Assembly (NCBI GenBank): GCA_011800805.1
Contig: MPNW01000278.1
Coordinates: 7,381 to 57,677 of the forward strand
DNA: 50,297 nucleotides
DNA from: Hirudo medicinalis
Taxonomy: Eukaryota > Annelida > Clitellata > Hirudinida > Hirudinidae
Direction: 5' to 3'
A program made the translations under genes and the position numbers. The notes below the pieces were generated by a model, which was not told the DNA's origin, did no database searches, and saw nothing but the letters and a program-made list of their open reading frames with translations. Position 1 is the first letter of the stretch, and every line of letters starts with the position of its first letter. Positions 12,515 through 24,036 of the stretch are shown here, one piece after another.

Positions 12515-14023
12515 GCCACCTCTGGAACAACAGAGCTCCACGTCCAATTACGTTAAGAAAGTGATTTTATTGCACAGGGTGACCCTCACTTCACTTAAGA
12601 TTTCTATGAAACATATATTCCTACATGTATGTTGTGATTTTTCAAACGTGTAATAATTAATAACGCTCACTCGAAATTTCCTAACAAAAAGCGCTTCAGT
12701 CGCTTTATTTATGGCACTAAATAAATAAATTACAATTACAATTAAATATTTCAATCAAACTCATAGAGAGCTTTCGGTGTCATAAGCAGGCTGCGCCTTT
12801 CTCAAAAAGCTAATATGATTGTATTTGTTTTGATAATTTAAAATAATAAAATTAGATGTGCACATTAGTGGCACATTCCGACCTAAACCATGCCTAAATC
12901 CGGAGCGGTCCCTAACCCTAGCCCTACTAATGTGGAAATCCATGTAGAACTGACAACGTTTTCTGTGAGTTTGCTTTTTCCCGTCACTTCTCCAGTTATC
13001 TAATTGTTCGGATAATGGAACGACATTGAAACGGACAGCGTCTAAAAATGTGCTTAAAACAAGAAAAATAATACTTTTATTATTTTTAGTAAAATTTGAA
13101 TCATCAGTACTATTAACATTTTAAAACTCGATTTCTATTCCATTCCGCACAAACAATTTTCAAAAGCAGCTTAAAGGTATGTTCCAGAGAAAGGAATTTT
13201 ACTGCATTAATCCATTTTTTAAAAATCTAATGGAGCAGTTACTGACAATTCTGGTCTACCCCCTTCCACCCCTTTATGATGATCTCCTAAGCAGACGGAC
13301 TCGGGTGTTCATTGCATTCAGAGATATATCATATCATTATATATCTTTTATGTATTTAATCCAAGTTGACCCAAGTTTTTTGTGATTGTCATAAAAAGTA
13401 GACCACTGTTCCGACCAAGTAACAGTAAGTCTAAATCATCACCTTTATGTAATTGACTCTAAATAAAATACCAACCTACCTACCGTCCAAGTCAAGACTA
13501 TAAACGAGAGAAATGAAAGCCGTCTTCCATTCGGTAGTGTGTGCGCTTTAAATGATATGTCGAAAATATGACAAAGTGAAATTGGCCAAACTGTAGGCAC
13601 ACCTTTTTAGAAGAAGGTTCGGGATGCCGTCTGGGCCAATAGAGCATAAACTTTTGAGCTTGCAAAGGGTCTTAGTTGGAGTGACGGAAAACATAGAAGA
13701 GGAACTATTTTGGTGCTTATCAAAAATTTAAAAAAAAAGTAGATAAAACGCTAACAAATATGCTGTGTGATGAAGAGTGGAAATTAAAAGATTGTTTGGA
13801 AGAATTACAATGAGAAAAAACGTAACACTTCTTCCGAATCGGGAAGAAAATGCCGTGAAATTTGGCAGGAAGAAAGGAAACCGAAATTCACTCTACAATA
13901 AATACATTGTTTAAATTATAGATGGGTGCTTTTAATGGTTGAAACCCAAATTTTTGTATGAATTTATTTTTAGACCATCCCTGATTCTCAAGTCAAAAGT
14001 TAAAGGTCCAGCGCAGGGCTAAG
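12515..14023. other. Divergent promoter region between ANKAR-like and NitFhit
   Basis: About 1.5 kb holding the outward-facing 5' ends of two genes. Apart from the degenerate reverse transcriptase piece at 13478-13690, I see only AT-rich sequence. Small ORFs (12548-12754, 12761-12943, 13179-13385) have no recognisable content. Confidence 0.5.
13478..13690 (-). mobile_element. LINE reverse transcriptase fragment
   Basis: One minus-strand frame reads a LINE RT block: SIGPDGIPNLLLKRCAYSL, then, after one in-frame TAA, a TEWKTAFISLVY-like segment. This is the GPDGIP...WK.A pattern found in the N-terminal part of non-LTR reverse transcriptases. No other domain is nearby, so it is a short relic. 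Confidence 0.65.
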
Positions 14024-17000
14024 ATGTTTATCAGCATCGGTTCAAAAGGATTGTCTAGGTTGGTTTCATGCACTAAGATTTTGACAAGGTAAGGCGTTTA
14101 TACTGTTTCGTGTAATGTAATCATTTTAATTATTTGTAGTTTGACTTGATCTACATATGAAAGTGATTTTTATTATGTAATGTTTTCTGTAGAAGCGGGG
14201 CCCAATCATTAATTTTAAACCGATTTGATTCTTTGAAGGAAATTCGTTTTGAAAAAGATAAATAACAATTTTTTTTTCATTTAAAAACTCTGAAATTTCA
14301 TGTCTTATTGGAAAAAATTAAGAGTTTTGTGTGCAAAATGTTTCAGGTCTATGTTTAATATTTTATATATAGCAGAGCATGTTTTGTGAAAATGCCACTT
14401 CTGATTAATTCATGATTGTTTTTTTTTTGTAATTTTTTAAAGTTTGGGCTGAATTTCTTAACATTAGGACACACTTGTTATGATATGTCTTAATCACATT
14501 CATTGGATTCCAGATATTCAAGAAGCATGGTCGCAGCAGTGAATCCTTCAGAAACAAAGTCATTGGTCGGCATCCTCCAGATGACTTCAACCTCAGATAA
14601 GGATTCAAATTTCAAACAAGTTTGCTCCTTAGTGGAGGAAGCTCACAAGCAGGGTGTCAAGGTTATTATGAATTCTTGACCTTCATAATGTTATTAGATT
14701 TAATTAAACTTTTTGAAATTTTATGTCACAACAAGAGTTTATTGGCAATATTGTGATTGTTCATAATATTTATGCATTCGTGATACAAAAAAAAAATTCA
14801 TTTTCCATATATATTAGCCTATCTTTGATAATTGAGTCATAATTATAATTACAAAAGAAAATTGTCAAAATCTCTATATATTATGTATATTTATATAGAA
14901 AGAAGCTTCTTTTATGGATATTCACTTATTGTTTGATTAAAAGCATTGCAAAGTTAGTTTAAAATCAAATTATTCTACATTAAATTATTTTCCCTGATGA
15001 ATATGAATTGAAATTCTTATATGTTATTGAATTAACTGATATCTTTTTTAGAAAATTCTCACCTAACTTTTGACCAATTTAAGACAAATTTTATCAGGAA
15101 AGATCAGGCACCACTTTTTAAAATATAAAGCAAAATAAATAAAAGTTTATATACATAAATATAAATAAAGTTTTCCACTTCAGAGCCTCAAACATTGATG
15201 AGCTAAAATTATTGCATGGCTTTCTTTTGCATTTTATTATTAAAGAAAAGTCCCTAAAAAGTCCAGAAATATTTTGCAGTTTGTTGTAAATTATGTTTCT
15301 TGTCCAGCTTGATCCACCACATGTTTAATTGGTTCCACCTAAATTAGTTATAAAATTGAGTCAATTTATAAAATACATGTATATTCCACATTTTCTTAAG
15401 TTGTATTTCACAGCATTTCTTAATATGGCAATAATTTCTTCAACAGATGGTTTTCCTTCCTGAGTGTTGTGATTATATTGCTGAATCAACAGAGCATACT
15501 CTAAGCTTGTCAGAAACTATAAATGGAGAACTCATGGAAAGGTATAAAGAACTTTCAAAAAAGTACAATATGTGGGTCTCTGTTGGAAGCTTTCACCAAA
15601 AAGTAGGCCCGACATATTTACTTGTTTACATACCTTGGCCTTGTTATTGAATTGGTTACATTGAACGATCAAAATAGATTCCAAATTTATTTATTAGATT
15701 TAAATTGAATTCTTCTCTTGCAGTCCCCACAAGCTGAAAAGCCCTCTCGAATCTGTAACACCAATGTTATTATAGATTCCTCTGGCAACATAGTGTCAGA
15801 GTACAATAAGATCCATCTATTTGATTTTACTGGCAGTAGCCCAACATCACACCCCTTAAGGGAGTCAAATTATACTGAGGCAGGAAATAAGATTGTACCT
15901 CCGGTTCAAACGCCTGTCGGCAAACTTGGACAATGCATTGTATCCTTGTCTATGTTGTCATGCCATAATTTTTAAAATGTTTTGTAAATTATGGCACTTT
16001 CAAAATTACTGCTTGTTGGACATACTAAGCAATGTGCCATGTTCTGACATTCTCGGTGCTTTCCTTGACAAGTTTTTCAGTGTTATGATTTGAGATTCCC
16101 GGAAATGTCAACCACCCTCAGGGAAATGGGTGCAGAACTCTTAGCATATCCATCAGCCTTTACTGTGCCCACAGGGCAGGCTCACTGGCAGGTTCGTTTT
16201 GATTTTTATTTAAATTCAAGTTAAAATAAATATTTTAATAAACAGATTACAAACTATTTCAACTTATTAAATTTATGATCCAAATTTTCAAAAATGAAAG
16301 AAAAGTGTTTTGAGTAAAAATACAACCAAAAGTTCTGGCTTTATTAAAATTAGCTGATTATGCACTGATGCTGGAATTAATAGCTTTAAAAATATAATAT
16401 GCACCATTTGTGCAGGTTGGCTGAACGGGTTATGTTCCTGCATGCGGCTATAGTGGCAACAGTCGTAATGTGTAGTGTTCGAAACCCAGCCTGCACTGCC
16501 AAAAGCGCCTTTGGAAAGGAGCACTGTATAAATGGTTAACAAGAAGCACCTCTGACACTATGCATATGGCACTACATAAATGAAGTACATTTACGTTACA
16601 TTTACTTAAAAAGATATTGCTGAGAAGTAGAGCCATAGAGACCCAGTGTTATGTACTTGCTCCTGCACAAGTTGGACATCATAATCACAAGAGGACTTCT
16701 TATGGTCATGCCATGGTAAATATCAAATTTGTATATTTGTAACAAAAGAGAATAATTTTCTCAAGTTTGTCTTTTTAAATCAACTATTTCTTCTATTTTA
16801 CAAATAACCTTATCAAGATGTGGCTTGCATATTAGACTTTGTGATTCTAATCTAATCTTTATCTAGAAATCTCTGAACAACTTTCAATATCTTTTATGAA
16901 CTCTGTTTTCGTGTGCATACTCATGCTCACAGTTTTCTAGAGGCTACATATAATCCAATGATTAAGACCAATGGATGGATTAGATATTTGAAACTAAATT

Positions 17001-20000
17001 TTATTAATGACCAAGTCATATTATTAAGCAAACTATTTTTAAATTATAAAAGTATTTATGTTATTTATCATTTCATTCATTTTTTAGCAGCTGCACAAAT
17101 GCACCAATAAATGCATTGTTGACTTGAAATATATTTTGAGATAGTTGATCCTTGGGGCAAAGTGGTAGCAGAATGTCAAAATGATCAACCTGGCCTCTGT
17201 GTGGGAGAAATTGATCTCAGCTTTCTGTCCAAAATAAGGAGGAACATGCCTGTGCTTGAACACCGAAGAAAAACATTGTATAAGCTGAGCCATCCCCTCA
17301 CTTGTGAGTGAAATTTGTAGCTCAGCTTCTTATCAGTCACAAATATTAATAGAATTTACTTGGACAATTGAGGAATTTGACTGGCCATTCCTATGCAAGA
17401 ATATTTTTGGAAGCTATTGATGCTAATGATACTTAGTTCTATTGTAATGATACTAAGTTGTAGGTCATTTTCTATAATTTCAGTAAATTTCACTGGTAAC
17501 TGGTGAGACTTAATTATGAATAAATGTAGAAGCTTATTTGAATTTTAGTATTTCGTTGAATCTCATTTACACAACTTTGTAAGTTTTTGCACTTGTGCCA
17601 GCAGGGAGAAATTGAATTTCTTATTTTACTTATATTATTTCACTTTCTTAATTTTAAATGAAATAGCTATTAAATAAAATTTGTGATTTTGGATACAAAC
17701 TGTTAACAATAACAGTTAATGTTAACATTTTAACCTGAAGTTAATTAGTTTTCATTATTTCAGCAAAAATAGACTCCCAGGAATTCTATGACTTTGGAGG
17801 TCAACAGATCAAAAGCTCAGTTGTATTTCTTTCCACTCTCCATTCTTTTGCCTTTGTCAACATATCCCCTGTCCTCCCGGGACGTAAGTATTTTATTTAC
17901 TTTTAAGCTAAATGAGGAAAGAAGCAGCAAATAATTGCATATTTACGATGAATAATAATAATAAAATAGTTAGTTTATATGTTACCAAATTCATAATGTC
18001 AGATATGATTACAGAAGATATTGTGATGAAACTTTAGTTAATAGAGACCTGTTCATTATTTATTTTAATTGTTCGCTATCCCGGTTACCAAAACTTCCTC
18101 TGAAAGGGTGATATCTTGACTCAATATGCCTTTCAAGACAGAATAGCTAATTTTGATTCAGAAAAAGCCAACAAATATAGATTTAAAATAAGACTTTGCA
18201 TAGACGTTTGTTTAATTTTTTGAGGATGAAAGTAAAACTGTAGCTCAGCCACTTGGAAACAAAACAGGCAGTGCTGGATAAACCTGCAGAAGCAGCAACA
18301 TTATTCAATACATAACCTGCTGTTGTGGTTATACAGTGCTGGATTAAGCCTGTGGGAGGCCTGGGGCCTGCTTGGAAGGAAGGCCCCCTTTCCAACTCCC
18401 CTTTAGGGGCCATCAATATATAACGTCCACATGAAAACTGGATTTTTGCACCCTCTCTCCCCCTGTCTACAAGCATCCTCATCAAGTTATCCCCCTTTGT
18501 GGACGTCCACACACCAGCAATATAAAGTGCACATCTATCTCCCTAATTTAAAGGCCGGTACAATGACTCTACATGCGGGTATCACGTGTCCACGACAAGA
18601 CAACGCAAGCTGAGAGTGAGGCCCCCTCACGACATCTAGGTTTAAAATTTATAAGTTCTCACTCGCAATTTATGGATTGAATTGTCAAAAAAAAGTAGCT
18701 TTATATTAGTACATTTTTACTGTGTTTATTGTTTTTGTGGACTTGGTGTATTGGCCCTTTTGGCCCCCCTTAATCCGGCTGTGTGGTTATATTTTTATAA
18801 CCTGCTGTGCGATTGTTGAAAGTGCAGCTGTGGTGTCGATGAAGTTTAGAAAATTGATGACTGCATAGGTCTTGAGAGCACACATATTTATATCTATAAT
18901 ATAACAGAAAGTGCATGTGTGTGTCTGTCTGTCCCAAGAATTCCTCCCAATCTGGCTGGGGAATAAAATTAATTATAATGGATATAAAAATGAGTTTGAC
19001 TGGCCAGTTTAAAAAAACAACTTGAAATTTACACACATGCCATTCTTAGGTCAAAAGTGCTATTTCAACTTTCAAGTTTACAACTTTCACCTTTTCTTAA
19101 ATCGCATGAGCTTCAAACTCGAGAGCTATTGGAATCAAGGAGCGTTGTGCTGCATGGTCTAATGTTTGAGACTTCGACTCTCATGGTTGCAAACGGTTGA
19201 ATCTGTTTATGGGATCTAATCACCCAGTTCTTTGAGGGCAGGCAGCTGGCTGAATTTATATATGTAGTATTACATAAACCATAAACAGATTGACTGATAT
19301 ACGACTGGTGAAGCTGGTTTAAAAAAGCTAGTCAATTTTATAAAATGGCCAGTTATAATGGTGCATTTGCACATTGTTATAAAAAAAGATGTTCTACCTG
19401 GCATTGCTTGGGTTGAAGCAGATTATTTTATATGAGAATACATTCATCATACTGATTTTGTTAGGTTAGTCTGTTCTGTGATGACGTTTGGCAACATTTA
19501 ATTAAAAATAAACATAACTATAAATTTAATTATAATAAAAAAATTATTGAGAAATTATATTATAATACATTTTGTTATCCAATCAAAATGCTTGACAATC
19601 CACCATTTTATCCAATTGAGATGCTTTTCATTTTATTTATGTACATAGGATGATGGTTGTGATGGCTGCATTTTATGACATTTTGAACAAGGGTGCCAGG
19701 ATGTGAAATGTTATGGATCGCACTAACTTTTATTACCTCAAAAATTTATTTCCCAAGATGTCCTGGTGGCAAGTCGCAGAAAGGTGCCTCGCCTGAAAGA
19801 TCTCACCGATCAGGAAATGACTGATGTCTTCAATATTGTTCAAGTTGTGTCTAAAGTGCTGGAACCAATGTTTGGGGCTAATGCTTTGACAGTGTCCATC
19901 CAAGATGGCGAAGAAGCAGGGCAAACAGTCAAAGTGAGTTTTCCTAAGTACATAATTGGTCTCAAACTACCTTATTCTGAATGAGCAGTTGATGACTCTA

Positions 20001-20616
20001 ATGACTGATACATTTTTATTTAACTCATTTCTGTTTATTGTTCTTGACCAATAATAAAAATAAACACCAATAATGTTTTCTTTGAAATTGTTTATGGTAC
20101 TAATAATTGGCCTGCAACGGGTCGCGTTCCTGCATACGTCGGTAATGGCAACAGTCGTATTGTGTCAAGTCATATATGTTCAAAACCTGGCTTGCAGTGC
20201 CACAAGCGCACTTGGGAAGATTGCGCTGCATAAATGGTTAAAATATGACACTATATGAATGAAGTACATTTGACATTTACATTAATACTATAAAACAAAT
20301 TATAATGATATAAAGTAATAATGATATTGATAACAATATCATTTGACAGCACCTTCATGTCCACATGTTACCACGAAAAGCAGGAGACTTTAAGGAGAAA
20401 GATGACATTTACGATAGGGTAAGCAATACCACATTGGCTTGATCTAATATCTAAGTAAGTCCTCGATTCAATGTCACCATCACCAATGAGTGTTTCTCTA
20501 AATTTGAAGCTGGAAAAGCATGACAAAGATGAAAAAAGAATCAAGAGGAGTGAACAAGTCATGGAGCAGAGGCCAAACAGATCAGAGAAGCCATTGAAAA
20601 GGTTGACTGCACATAA
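14024..20616 (+). CDS. NitFhit: NitFhit: nitrilase-like domain fused to Fhit HIT hydrolase
   Basis: Exons: 14024-14088, 14514-14661, 15447-15602, 15724-15939, 16081-16191, 16614-16715, 17141-17303, 17764-17883, 19758-19933, 20350-20418, 20510-20616. The Nit half has the Glu-Lys-Cys triad: E77 in VFLPECC, K152 in [10 protein letters not shown]196 in CYDLRFPEM. It continues to HRRKTL and joins directly to the Fhit half ([22 protein letters not shown]), which has the histidine triad HLHVHML at about 420-426. Nit1 relatives are amidases acting on deaminated glutathione; Fhit cleaves ApppA-type dinucleotides. Exon 1 encodes a basic leader with no acidic residues ([14 protein letters not shown]), probably a mitochondrial presequence. 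The last exon has an apparent 1-nt deletion near 20570: frame one runs to 20713, while the frame giving the Fhit-like end [11 protein letters not shown] stops at 20616. Length is about 477 aa. Confidence 0.92.
16413..16610 (+). repeat. tRNA-derived SINE, tail type B, beside a NitFhit acceptor
   Basis: The head is GGTTGGCTGAACGGG (A-box-like), then GTTCGAAACCC (B box). The type B body follows: GGTTAACAAGAAGC, CTATGCATATGGCACTA, ATGAAGTACATTTACG. Its tail runs up to the AAAAAG acceptor of NitFhit exon 6 at 16613/16614. Confidence 0.8.
18334..18783 (+). mobile_element. Non-autonomous hAT element (450 bp) with 8-bp duplication
   Basis: It starts CAGTGCTGGATTAAG and ends CTTAATCCGGCTGTG, whose reverse complement is CACAGCCGGATTAAG, so the ends are imperfect inverted repeats. 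Both sides carry TGGTTATA (18326-18333 and 18784-18791), the 8-bp duplication expected of hAT elements. No transposase is encoded inside. It sits in the 17884-19757 intron of NitFhit. Confidence 0.85.
20108..20275 (+). repeat. tRNA-derived SINE, tail type B, diverged
   Basis: It has a head (TTGGCCTGCAACGGGTCGCG), a B-box-like GTTCAAAACC, then a shortened type B body and the tail ATGAATGAAGTACATTTGAC. It is more diverged than the 16413 copy and lies in the 19934-20349 intron of NitFhit. Confidence 0.65.
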
Positions 20617-20898
20617 TAGCTCATTGCAAATGTTTACACCTCAACTTTGCATATGTATGGCTATTCCAATTGTTCCTGCCTCTCATTTGATAACCTCTGC
20701 AGCCATAAATTAAATTAGTTTAATTGCAGACTTTGCAAAAATTAATTCAATATTCTGGTATTTCATACTTTATCGAGCAATCCCTGTTGCACAATGCAGG
20801 ATGGTAAATTCTTAAAAAAGGTTCCTTTGGACAGATAAGAACACTGTAGATGTTTTCATGGTGACCACAGTCAAGGTAATCATAAATAAGTTAACTCA

Positions 20899-20904
20899 AA
20901 TAAA
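20899..20904 (+). terminator. Candidate NitFhit poly(A) signal
   Basis: AATAAA, repeated again four bases later, lies about 285 bases past the NitFhit stop and only 68 bases before the tafazzin stop on the other strand. With a minus-strand ATTAAA at 20724-20719 for tafazzin, the two 3' UTRs would overlap. This is inferred from position only. Confidence 0.4.
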
Positions 20905-20971
20905 TAAACATCCTAAGAATTAATTAACTTGGGTCATGATGAATCAAAATGCCAAAAAAGTCATTTTTATG

Positions 20972-23900
20972 TTAGCTGTCACCCTTTGAATGCAGTTGTT
21001 TGGCTCGAAATTCAAGGTCTTGAAATTCCTTTTGAACCATGTTTGTCAAGATCTTGAGTCTGGTGATCTGAAATTGGCATGAATACATATTTTAACGAAA
21101 CCATGCAATCTTGATAAATGTTGTTAGGCCTCTCCAAGAGATGTAAAAGTGCCAATATTTCTGTTGGAACACCAATTAAGTTAATAATATGGGAGTGATA
21201 GGGCAATTGAGGGTTAGTTGAAAATTAATAAGTAGTTGTCATGTCAGATAAACCACACAATCAACTCGATATAAATCATACCAACTTGGTCAACATTATC
21301 TTTCTGAAACCTTTGCATCGTGTCTTCAAGGTTCATAGGGTCCCCGACAAGTGTCGTAATTTTCTAAAAAGTCAAAATAAACATATTAAAGTTGTAAATT
21401 GTTGTGTTTCTAATATAATGTGGCAACTACAAATTTTGTCACTAAACATGTCTTTAATTTGATCAATTTCAATTTAATCTGACATAATTTTATTAGAACT
21501 TGTTTGTTTGGAGTATTGGTGCTGACTTCCCTAGATGCCTGCCTGCAGTACCAGAATGGCAGCATGGTTTTTATCTGCAGCACTCATATGTAAAGCTATT
21601 ATATGATGTTCATGTAAAGCCAAAATGGTTGTTCTAGATCAGTGGTTCCCAAGCTTTTCAAGCAGATGGCCATATCTACGATTTTCGGTAGTTAAACGGG
21701 CCACAATGTTATAAAATTACAAAAGTCATGCAATATCATTCTTAACTTTCAGCAACCAAATTCTAAAACTTTAAAAGCAGTCAGTGTCAGTACTACACTG
21801 CAGTCATTTTTTTGACTTAAAATCAGAAGTTCATTTAACAATAAATTTTAAATCAGTTTCGAAAATGAACATTGCAGGCCAACTCTTCAACTCGTCTGGC
21901 CACAGTATTATTAGACAACAGAATCTGATCAAGTTTTGTTTCACACTTTTTATCACCAAGCATTCTAGTGGCAATTTAAAGGGAAGGCTTTATTATTTCT
22001 TCTGCATCAGTGAAAGGATTTTCCCAACATTTTGTTGCGAAGTGAACAGGCACATTTGATAGTATCTGAGTACAACAACCACAAGCAGAGTGAATTGTCT
22101 GACGGGGCACTCCAAGAGCATTTTTGAAATTATTAAAATATGTTCTATTAGGTATCAAGGCCTCATGGGCCACTCATTCTGACAGCTGGCAGGCCATGGT
22201 TTTGGAACCCCTGTTCTAGATTGTTCCCTAACCCTGGATGACTAAAATAGCCCTAAACAACTATAATAAAGTAACACAGATGCCATTGCCTTTGTAATTG
22301 TCATCTTTCAAAATGTTTTAAAATCTGCTCATTTGATGAATGTTAAGCAACTGAACATTTAAGAAACGTAAGCAACCTATTCTTAATTTACTCTTAATAA
22401 ATCATTCATCAATATCAATCACATTTAAACAAAATCCTACCTTAAACATGTTCAATCTGTAAGGCCTAGTATTTGGTAAAACATCATCCATTCCTAATAT
22501 AAAATATAATATATATAAAATATATAATATAAAAAACATTCAGTAGAATAAACATTTGCAAAAATGACTAATGCTGGATGAGGACTTGCTATTTCATCTG
22601 TGGAGGTGGTGTGTAGATCAAGTAACACTTACCCAACTGCCAGAATGGTATGACTATTGGGGTGACTTTGCATTCAGATATAAGTCTTCCAATACCTATG
22701 ATGAAAATCAGATTTTACTAACTAAAAACAAAAAAATAAACTAGTTATGGCACAATTAGAAATTGCTAAAACAATTATTTAGATGAGAAAATCTAAATGA
22801 TTAAACAGTAAACTGAATAATTAATCAGTTAGTTACATAAATACGCAGGCATGATCAAATAAGATCATCACCAACAATTGCCGATTAGTCTGATAGAATT
22901 CCAAACAGAAACTAAATATTAGCCCAACAACAAAAATTGCATTCACCCCACTTTAATCTCAATGGGTTCTTCCTGCCATTGACTTTGCCTAAAAATGGTA
23001 TTTTGTTTATAACAATCTGAGTCAATCTGAATAAATAGCTGAGAAATTGATACAACCAAGCGCAATAATAACTCACTAACGCAGCCTAGATAGGCATAAA
23101 ATGCATCATAATTAAGTTGTCAAATAAAAAAACTAAAGCACAATTAAAATTCTGACTGAGCTGCTACCTTCTGGAAAAATGTGGACCCAAGACCCATTGT
23201 TGAGCAGCTCGATGCAGAAGTCAACACTCCTCTGGTAGACCCCATCACCTCTGACAAGTGGAACTGTTTGACCAAGTGCAAAGAAGGTTGAGTGCCACTC
23301 TTTTGTGAAGACCACATCTGAGGCCCCAGTGGTCCATCTCATGAGATCATTTCTATAAGTGAGGTGACGCCATTTCAACATCCCTGTAGAAGTATGCAGT
23401 AACATTTATAAATTGGAATGAAATATCTTGTTTTCAATGCAATTGCCTCAGTTCAATAAATAATCTGTATTAGGACATTATATATATCTATCAGTTAAAA
23501 ATGCAAGATTTTGGTTGAATAATCAAATCTGGCAGATAATGTTAATATCGTTTGGCTTCAGCAAAAGAAAACAACAGATTGATGTTAATGAATTTAAATA
23601 GTTAAACTTACATGCGAATAAAATAAGTAATAGAATGGCTACTTAGTTACCTAGACACAATCCATTATGGAAGCAACATAAATTATCCATTAAATAAAAG
23701 CACACAACTGAAGCTAAACCCCAGATAAGTGGTTCATCCAAACATGAATGATGGTTGCAGACAGTAATCATAGGTGTCCCCTTAGGTCTGTTCTCAATGG
23801 CATTATACAACGTTTCAATGTTGTGAGTCCTCAGATCATTAAAGAAATCTGTTAATATAGGTCATAATTCAAACTTATTTCTTTTGAAAAAATAAAACTT

Positions 23901-24036
23901 TCTTAGGAGGCTACTTACTTGTAAATATTTTTGACGTAAAACCAACGGATGCCATGGTGAGCCTGCTGGCAACCTTCCACATCAATGGAAAGTCATTGAT
24001 GTTTGGTGGATATGGCCATTTCACTAGCAATGGCAT
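20972..24036 (-). CDS. TAFAZZIN: Tafazzin, cardiolipin-remodelling transacylase
   Basis: Exons: 24036-23919, 23848-23720, 23383-23168, 22988-22947, 22695-22633, 22493-22441, 21363-21286, 21067-20972. All phases match; the total of 795 nt gives 264 aa, the size of the common tafazzin form. The start [11 protein letters not shown] resembles known tafazzins. The acyltransferase H-x4-D motif is NHHSCLD (H72 to D77), and the second block is WVHIFPEG followed by [27 protein letters not shown] and a KEFQDLE-type C-terminus complete the match. The enzyme swaps acyl chains between phospholipids and monolysocardiolipin at the mitochondrial inner membrane. It lacks the extra loop of the long human isoform. 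It converges on NitFhit and diverges from the CAT gene. Confidence 0.95.
21640..22213. mobile_element. Non-autonomous hAT element (574 bp) with 8-bp duplication
   Basis: The ends CAGTGGTTCCCAAGC and GGTTTTGGAACCCCTG are imperfect inverted repeats of the type seen in Charlie/Tip100-like hAT elements. The flanks TTCTAGAT (21632-21639 and 22214-22221) are identical 8-bp duplications. No intact transposase is seen. It lies in the tafazzin intron 22440-21364 and belongs to a different family from the copy at 18334. Confidence 0.85.
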
